A stretch of DNA of 17,794 nucleotides, from NCBI GenBank assembly GCA_019241495.1, contig JAFAWZ010000224.1, forward strand, positions 1-17,794, written 5' to 3'. Of the stretch, positions 15,244 to 17,794 are shown piece by piece. Source of the DNA: Acidimicrobiales bacterium (GTDB taxonomy: Bacteria > Actinomycetota > Acidimicrobiia > Acidimicrobiales > Palsa-688). The position numbers were made by a program, and so were the translations under genes. The notes beneath the pieces were generated by a model, which made no database searches, had not been told where the DNA came from, and saw nothing but the letters and a program-made list of their open reading frames with translations. Within the stretch, counting starts at the first letter, position 1. Every line of letters starts with the position of its first letter.

Positions 15244-15594
15244 ATGAGCCGTGGCGATGGCAAGGACCATGACAAAAAACGGGACAAAGATCGGGACAAG
15301 GGACTCGGTCGCGACTTCAACGAGCTCGTATCGCTCGTCGTGGCCTACGCAAAGCAGGAGACGATCGTCCCCATCAAGGGGCTGGTGCGGTTCGTGGTCG
15401 CCGGGGTGGCGGGGGCCCTGTTGATCGCATTTGGTGGGGCGGTGCTCACGCTGACTGCGGTCCGGGTCGTGCAGACCGAGACCGGCAACCACCTGCGGGG
15501 CAACCTGAGCTGGGTCCCCTACGCCGGCGGGATGCTGGTGGCTGGGGCCGGAGCGGCTTGGGCGGCGCTGCGCATCGGCAGGAGGCCCAAGTGA
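15244..15594 (+). CDS. Small membrane protein, phage-holin-like / actinobacterial holin-X family
   Basis: The 116-residue protein opens with a very polar, Lys/Asp-rich segment (GDGKDHDKKRDKDRDKG, about 4-20). An amphipathic region with FNELVSLVVAYAKQE at 25-39 follows, and then two hydrophobic helices at about 48-71 and 88-109. This layout, a short helix ahead of two membrane segments with a glycine-rich first one, resembles the actinobacterial holin-X (PF07332-like) proteins found on chromosomes outside prophages. Despite the name, lysis function is not established for such proteins, and no phage genes lie nearby. Its ATG has only a weak AGG upstream. It leads a three-gene chain of small membrane proteins, ending in a GTGA overlap (15591-15594) with the next. 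Confidence 0.75.
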   Translation: MSRGDGKDHDKKRDKDRDKGLGRDFNELVSLVVAYAKQETIVPIKGLVRFVVAGVAGALLIAFGGAVLTLTAVRVVQTETGNHLRGNLSWVPYAGGMLVAGAGAAWAALRIGRRPK

Positions 15595-15815
15595 GCTCAC
15601 GGACCAATGCTCCCGCCGACCGGGTCGAGATCTCCGACATCCAGGCCAAGCTCCAGGAGATCCGGGGCGAGACCGACCAGAGGATAGAGAAGGCCGTGCC
15701 CTACGCGGTGCTGGGCGGGATCGGTGGGGCCATCCTGTTGATCGTGCTGGCATTCCTCTTGGGGCGCTCGCGAGGGCGGCGCAAGGCCACCTGGGTGGAG
15801 ATTCGCAGACTGTGA
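15591..15815 (+). CDS. Small single-pass membrane protein, 74 residues
   Basis: I do not recognise a named family. The GTG start overlaps the stop of the holin-X-like gene as GTGA, and the open frame further upstream is that gene's shadow. The product has a polar, probably helical N-terminal segment (VEISDIQAKLQEIRGETDQRIEK, 12-34) that could form a coiled coil. One transmembrane helix at about 36-57 follows, then a positively charged tail ending RGRRKATWVEIRRL, so the tail likely faces the cytoplasm. Similar short proteins commonly sit beside holin-X genes in Actinobacteria, which supports a joint membrane role of unknown nature. Confidence 0.72.
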   Translation: MSSRTNAPADRVEISDIQAKLQEIRGETDQRIEKAVPYAVLGGIGGAILLIVLAFLLGRSRGRRKATWVEIRRL

Positions 15816-16027
15816 ACCGCTTGACGCGCCTGTTGTTGCGGCGGGCGATGCGCGAGGGCTGGAAGAGAGGCGTGGCCGGGGGCAGCTCGCTGTGGGCCGT
15901 GATCGGCGGGTTGGGCCTGATCGGGTGGCTCGCCACGAGGGCTCTGCACCGCGAACCCGAAGTCGTGTTCTCCGAGAAGCTCGGCCCGGGTGAGTCCATC
16001 CGGATACGGCACGAGGCGCGAGCCTGA
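15812..16027 (+). CDS. Small single-pass membrane protein, 71 residues
   Basis: The third gene in the chain starts at a GTG that overlaps the previous stop as GTGA (15812-15815). It has a strongly basic N-terminus (MNRLTRLLLRRAMREGWKRG), one hydrophobic segment at about 26-42 (LWAVIGGLGLIGWLAT), and a C-terminal part EVVFSEKLGPGESIRIRHEA that looks like two short beta strands. By the positive-inside rule the C-terminal part would be outside. Family unknown. Its gene order and coupling with the two preceding small membrane proteins suggest that the three work together. Confidence 0.7.
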   Translation: MNRLTRLLLRRAMREGWKRGVAGGSSLWAVIGGLGLIGWLATRALHREPEVVFSEKLGPGESIRIRHEARA

Positions 16028-16053
16028 CTCCACCACGCCGGGCCCATCTGATC

Positions 16054-16059
16054 CACAAT
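16054..16059 (+). promoter_or_regulatory. Weak candidate -10 box (CACAAT) for the sulfur-carrier gene
   Basis: CACAAT keeps A2 and T6 of a -10 element and ends seven bases before the GTG at 16067, the same geometry as other candidate leaderless starts in this window. The surrounding bases (16051-16062) are A/T-richer than their flanks. No -35 box is at a suitable distance, so this is a weak call. Confidence 0.22.
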
Positions 16060-16066
16060 TGACGGC

Positions 16067-16267
16067 GTGAAGGTGCTCCTGCGCAACCCCCGCCGAGAGG
16101 TCGAGGTCGATGGCCCCATGGGCGTGGGGGCCCTGCTCCGCAAGCTCGAGATGAATCGCGAGTCGGTGCTGGTCATCGTGGACGGCACCCTTGTCACGGG
16201 CGACGCCACCATCGCCGACGCGGCCACCGTCGAGGTGCGCCCCGTCATATCGGGAGGTGCGGCGTGA
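16067..16267 (+). CDS. ThiS/MoaD/TtuB-like ubiquitin-fold sulfur carrier
   Basis: The 66-residue protein has beta-grasp features: an opening KVLLRNPRREVEVDG, the helix segment GVGALLRKLEMNRESVLVIVDGTLV, and DATIADAATVEVRPVISGG. The diglycine at 63-64 is the site that TtuB, ThiS, MoaD and CysO use as a thiocarboxylate to carry sulfur. Here two alanines (65-66) follow it. Position directly before a TtuA-like thiolase makes a TtuB role (sulfur donor for tRNA 2-thiolation, activated by an E1-like enzyme) the best guess. MoaD or ThiS are alternatives, but no molybdopterin or thiamine gene is nearby. The codons for Gly-Gly also form the Shine-Dalgarno of the next gene. A 39-base gap precedes it, so it may start a transcript. 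The activating enzyme is not in the window. Confidence 0.82.
   Translation: MKVLLRNPRREVEVDGPMGVGALLRKLEMNRESVLVIVDGTLVTGDATIADAATVEVRPVISGGAA
16253..16258 (+). promoter_or_regulatory. Shine-Dalgarno (GGAGGT) of the ttuA-like gene, encoded by the sulfur carrier's Gly-Gly codons
   Basis: GGA GGT are the in-frame codons for Gly63-Gly64 of the carrier and at the same time a perfect anti-16S core. They are separated by five bases from the GTG at 16264. It is one of the clearest ribosome binding sites in the window and supports that start. Confidence 0.75.
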
Positions 16268-17184
16268 AGTGCCGGGTGTGCCGGGAGCCGGCCGTAGTCG
16301 AGGTCCGCCGCCACAACGCCGGTTTCTGCCACCCCTGTTTCGTCAAGCACTGCTGCGAGGCGGTCACCAGGGCCATCGGCGGCTACCAGATGTTCGGTCC
16401 CGACGACCGCATCTTGGTGGCGGTTTCGGGAGGGAAGGACTCGCTGGCGTTGTGGGACATCCTCCTCCGGCTCGGCTACCGGGCCGACGGGTTGTACCTG
16501 GGACTGGGAATAGGCGCCTACAGCGACGAGTCAGGCCACATCACCCGGGAGTTCGCGGCCCGCCGGGAGGCCCGGCTGGTGGAGGTCGATCTGCCCGCTG
16601 ATCTCGGCTACGACATACCCACCGGCGCCGCTGCGGCTCGTCGTGCCCCGTGCTCGGCTTGCGGGTTGTCGAAGCGCCACCTTTTCAATCGGGCTGCCGT
16701 CGAGGGCGGATACGACGTGGTGGCCACCGGGCACAACCTCGACGATGAGGCCGCCGTCTTGTTCGGCAACGTGCTCAGGTGGGATCTGGCCTACCTGGGC
16801 CGCCAACACCCGGTGCTGCCCGGCGAGGGTGGTTTCGTCCGCAAGGTGAAGCCGCTCGTCCGCCTCGGCGAGCGGGAGATGGCGGCGTACTGCGTCCTGG
16901 AAGGGATCGACTACATAGTCGAGGAGTGCCCGATGGCCGCAGGCAACCGCCACCTCGGGTACAAGGCCGCCCTGAACGAGATAGAGGCCACCTCGCCCGG
17001 CTCGAAGGCCGCCTTTCTCTTCGGGTTCCTCGAGCGCATGTCGCCGCTCGTCGCCCCCACCGCCCAGGCGGAACGCGAGGACCTGCATCCCTGCCCGGGC
17101 TGTGGTGAGCCGACCGTCTCGGAGGTGTGCGCCTTCTGCAAGCTGGTGGCCAAGGCGACCGGGGTGGAAGGAACAAGTACGTGA
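16264..17184 (+). CDS. ttuA: TtuA/NcsA-type tRNA 2-thiolation enzyme (PP-loop, Fe-S, zinc fingers)
   Basis: The 306-residue ATP-pyrophosphatase-type enzyme matches the TtuA/Ncs6/CTU1 family. An N-terminal zinc finger has C3, C6, C22 and C25. The PP-loop SGGKDS at 55-60 binds and adenylates. The cysteines C130, C133 (CSACG) and C222 (EECP) fit the three ligands of the oxygen-sensitive 4Fe-4S cluster of Thermus TtuA, as far as I recall its numbering. GHNLDDEAAVLFGNVLRWD at about 156-174 is typical, and a C-terminal zinc finger has C277, C280, C289 and C292. In Thermus, TtuA puts sulfur from TtuB on U54 of the tRNA T-loop (m5s2U54). The GTG start has a strong Shine-Dalgarno and overlaps the carrier's stop as GTGA. 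The neighbouring trmI fits U54 rather than the anticodon (U34) as target. A role at U34 or as TtcA (C32) cannot be excluded, but zinc fingers at both ends disfavour TtcA. Confidence 0.88.
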   Translation: MKCRVCREPAVVEVRRHNAGFCHPCFVKHCCEAVTRAIGGYQMFGPDDRILVAVSGGKDSLALWDILLRLGYRADGLYLGLGIGAYSDESGHITREFAARREARLVEVDLPADLGYDIPTGAAAARRAPCSACGLSKRHLFNRAAVEGGYDVVATGHNLDDEAAVLFGNVLRWDLAYLGRQHPVLPGEGGFVRKVKPLVRLGEREMAAYCVLEGIDYIVEECPMAAGNRHLGYKAALNEIEATSPGSKAAFLFGFLERMSPLVAPTAQAEREDLHPCPGCGEPTVSEVCAFCKLVAKATGVEGTST

Positions 17185-17249
17185 GCGACGTGGTGGAGCG
17201 AGCCGGTGTGGCAGGCTGCGGCACGGTCCAAAGGACCGTGCCGCAGTGA
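17181..17249 (+). CDS. Candidate 22-residue coupling ORF between ttuA and trmI
   Basis: A short frame starts at GTG 17181, overlapping the ttuA stop as GTGA. It runs 22 codons (SDVVERAGVAGCGTVQRTVPQ after the initiator) and stops at TGA 17247-17249, which overlaps the trmI GTG as GTGA. This organisation repeats the coupling used at most junctions here. The frame spans the whole hairpin before trmI, so a ribosome translating it would open that hairpin. The peptide itself has no recognisable motif. A chance open frame of this length is easy in GC-rich DNA, so the double overlap is the main argument. Confidence 0.35.
   Translation: MSDVVERAGVAGCGTVQRTVPQ
17216..17246 (+). promoter_or_regulatory. 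Perfect 14-bp stem-loop ending on the first base of the trmI start codon
   Basis: CTGCGGCACGGTCC (17216-17229), an AAA loop (17230-17232) and GGACCGTGCCGCAG (17233-17246) form an uninterrupted GC-rich stem. The last G is also the G of the trmI GTG. There is no T-run after it, so it is a poor intrinsic terminator by the classical model. In RNA it would hide the area where a ribosome binding site should be. It could therefore act as a translational block opened by coupled translation, a tight terminator/attenuator, or a protein-binding site. Confidence 0.8.
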
Positions 17250-17794
17250 GTAGGGCTTTCGAGGCGGGGGAGCGGGTCCTGTTGTTCGACTCCAAGGGAC
17301 GTCGCTATCTGGTCACCTTGTCGTCGGGAGGAGAGTTCCACACCCATTCGGGCCCGGTCGGCCACGACCAGCTGATCGGTGCTCCAGAGGGGGTGCGGGT
17401 CCGCTCTACGCGCGGGGCGGGGTATGTGGCGGTCCGTCCCACCCTGGCCGAGGTCGTCTTGAAGATGCCCCGCGGGGCGCAGGTCATATACCCGAAGGAT
17501 CTCGGTCCCATCCTGATCATGGCTGACGTGTTTCCCGGCGCCCGGGTGTTCGAGTCCGGGCTCGGGTCGGGCGCGCTGTCGATGGCCCTCCTCCGGGCGG
17601 GTGCGGACATCACTGGGTACGAGTTGCGGCCCGACTTCGCAGCCCGGGCCGCGGTCAACGTGGCCGGCTTCCTCGGCGCGGGTGCGTTGGATCGCTACGA
17701 CGTCCACGTCCGCGACGCCTACGAGGGCATCGAGGAGTCGGACTTCGACCGGATAGTTCTCGACCTGCCCGAGCCGTGGCGGCTCGTCAAAGCG
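17246..17794 (+). CDS. trmI: tRNA (adenine-58-N1)-methyltransferase TrmI, partial (N-terminal part)
   Basis: The frame begins at GTG 17246 and runs off the right edge after 183 codons; complete TrmI proteins have about 250-290 residues. The N-terminal beta domain (FEAGERVLLFDSKGRRYLV, FHTHSGPVGH, RPTLAEVVLKM, YPKD at 82-85) and the start of the SAM-dependent Rossmann fold match TrmI. The SAM motif I is VFESGLGSGA at 101-110, the acidic-loop region is GYELRPDF at 124-131, and the motif IV-like DLPEPW is at 173-178. The enzyme methylates A58 in the T-loop to m1A, normally as a homotetramer. The start codon is embedded in the end of a strong hairpin with no free Shine-Dalgarno, so translation probably depends on coupling. 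In many Actinobacteria this gene lies just ahead of the proteasome ATPase region; whether that holds here is beyond the window. Confidence 0.93.
   Translation, partial: MSRAFEAGERVLLFDSKGRRYLVTLSSGGEFHTHSGPVGHDQLIGAPEGVRVRSTRGAGYVAVRPTLAEVVLKMPRGAQVIYPKDLGPILIMADVFPGARVFESGLGSGALSMALLRAGADITGYELRPDFAARAAVNVAGFLGAGALDRYDVHVRDAYEGIEESDFDRIVLDLPEPWRLVKA

Noticed and set aside
15244..15594. Holin-X-like gene as evidence of a prophage
   Set aside because: No other phage-type gene, attachment site or change in base composition is nearby; such proteins are common on ordinary actinobacterial chromosomes.
17216..17246. The trmI hairpin as a standard Rho-independent terminator of ttuA
   Set aside because: The stem is strong but the following bases (TGAGTAGGGC) lack a T-tract, and the stem ends inside the start codon, so a translation-linked role fits better. 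A T-less terminator cannot be fully excluded.

Overview
The window looks like chromosomal DNA from a high-GC actinobacterium. The evidence is a pentose-phosphate operon in the order tkt-tal-zwf-opcA-pgl (opcA is known from Actinobacteria and Cyanobacteria), a holin-X-like small membrane protein, many GTG starts, and at least ten GTGA/ATGA stop-start overlaps. I suspect the Acidimicrobiia or a related deep lineage, but no taxonomic marker in the window proves this.

Left part (1-11777, minus strand): one tightly packed nine-gene run. Read in transcription order it is tkt, tal, zwf, opcA, pgl, a LOG-family nucleotide phosphoribohydrolase, two FadH/old-yellow-enzyme-type flavoprotein reductases, and the N-terminal half of an electron-transfer-flavoprotein alpha subunit that runs off the left edge. 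The two reductases and the ETF resemble the families that annotators call 'mycofactocin-associated', although no mycofactocin biosynthesis gene lies in the window. An NADPH-producing operon therefore runs, with GTGA coupling, into a redox and electron-transfer module. A good sigma-70-like promoter sits just before pgl.

Centre (11778-13065): a 129-residue protein I do not recognise and a membrane fatty-acid desaturase, both on the minus strand, followed by a 50-60 base divergent promoter region.

Right part (13078-17794, plus strand): a D-Ala-D-Ala carboxypeptidase of the PBP4/S13 family; a LON-domain protein broken by an apparent one-base frameshift at a CCCC run; three small membrane proteins (the first holin-X-like) chained by GTGA overlaps; and a probable tRNA T-loop modification cassette. 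The cassette holds a ThiS/TtuB-like sulfur carrier, a TtuA-like 2-thiolation enzyme and the start of the tRNA m1A58 methyltransferase TrmI. In Thermus, m1A58 and 2-thiolation of U54 are functionally linked, so these genes make sense together.

The most interesting details are in this last cassette. The carrier's Gly-Gly is followed by Ala-Ala rather than ending the protein, and the Gly-Gly codons are themselves the Shine-Dalgarno sequence of the next gene. A perfect 14-bp hairpin ends on the first base of the trmI start codon, and a 22-codon open frame bridges ttuA and trmI with GTGA overlaps at both ends. Several first-in-transcript genes also carry a TAnnnT -10-like box 6-8 bases before the start codon, which suggests leaderless mRNAs. 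No rRNA, tRNA, CRISPR array or mobile element was recognised, and no gene-free stretch exceeds 300 bases.
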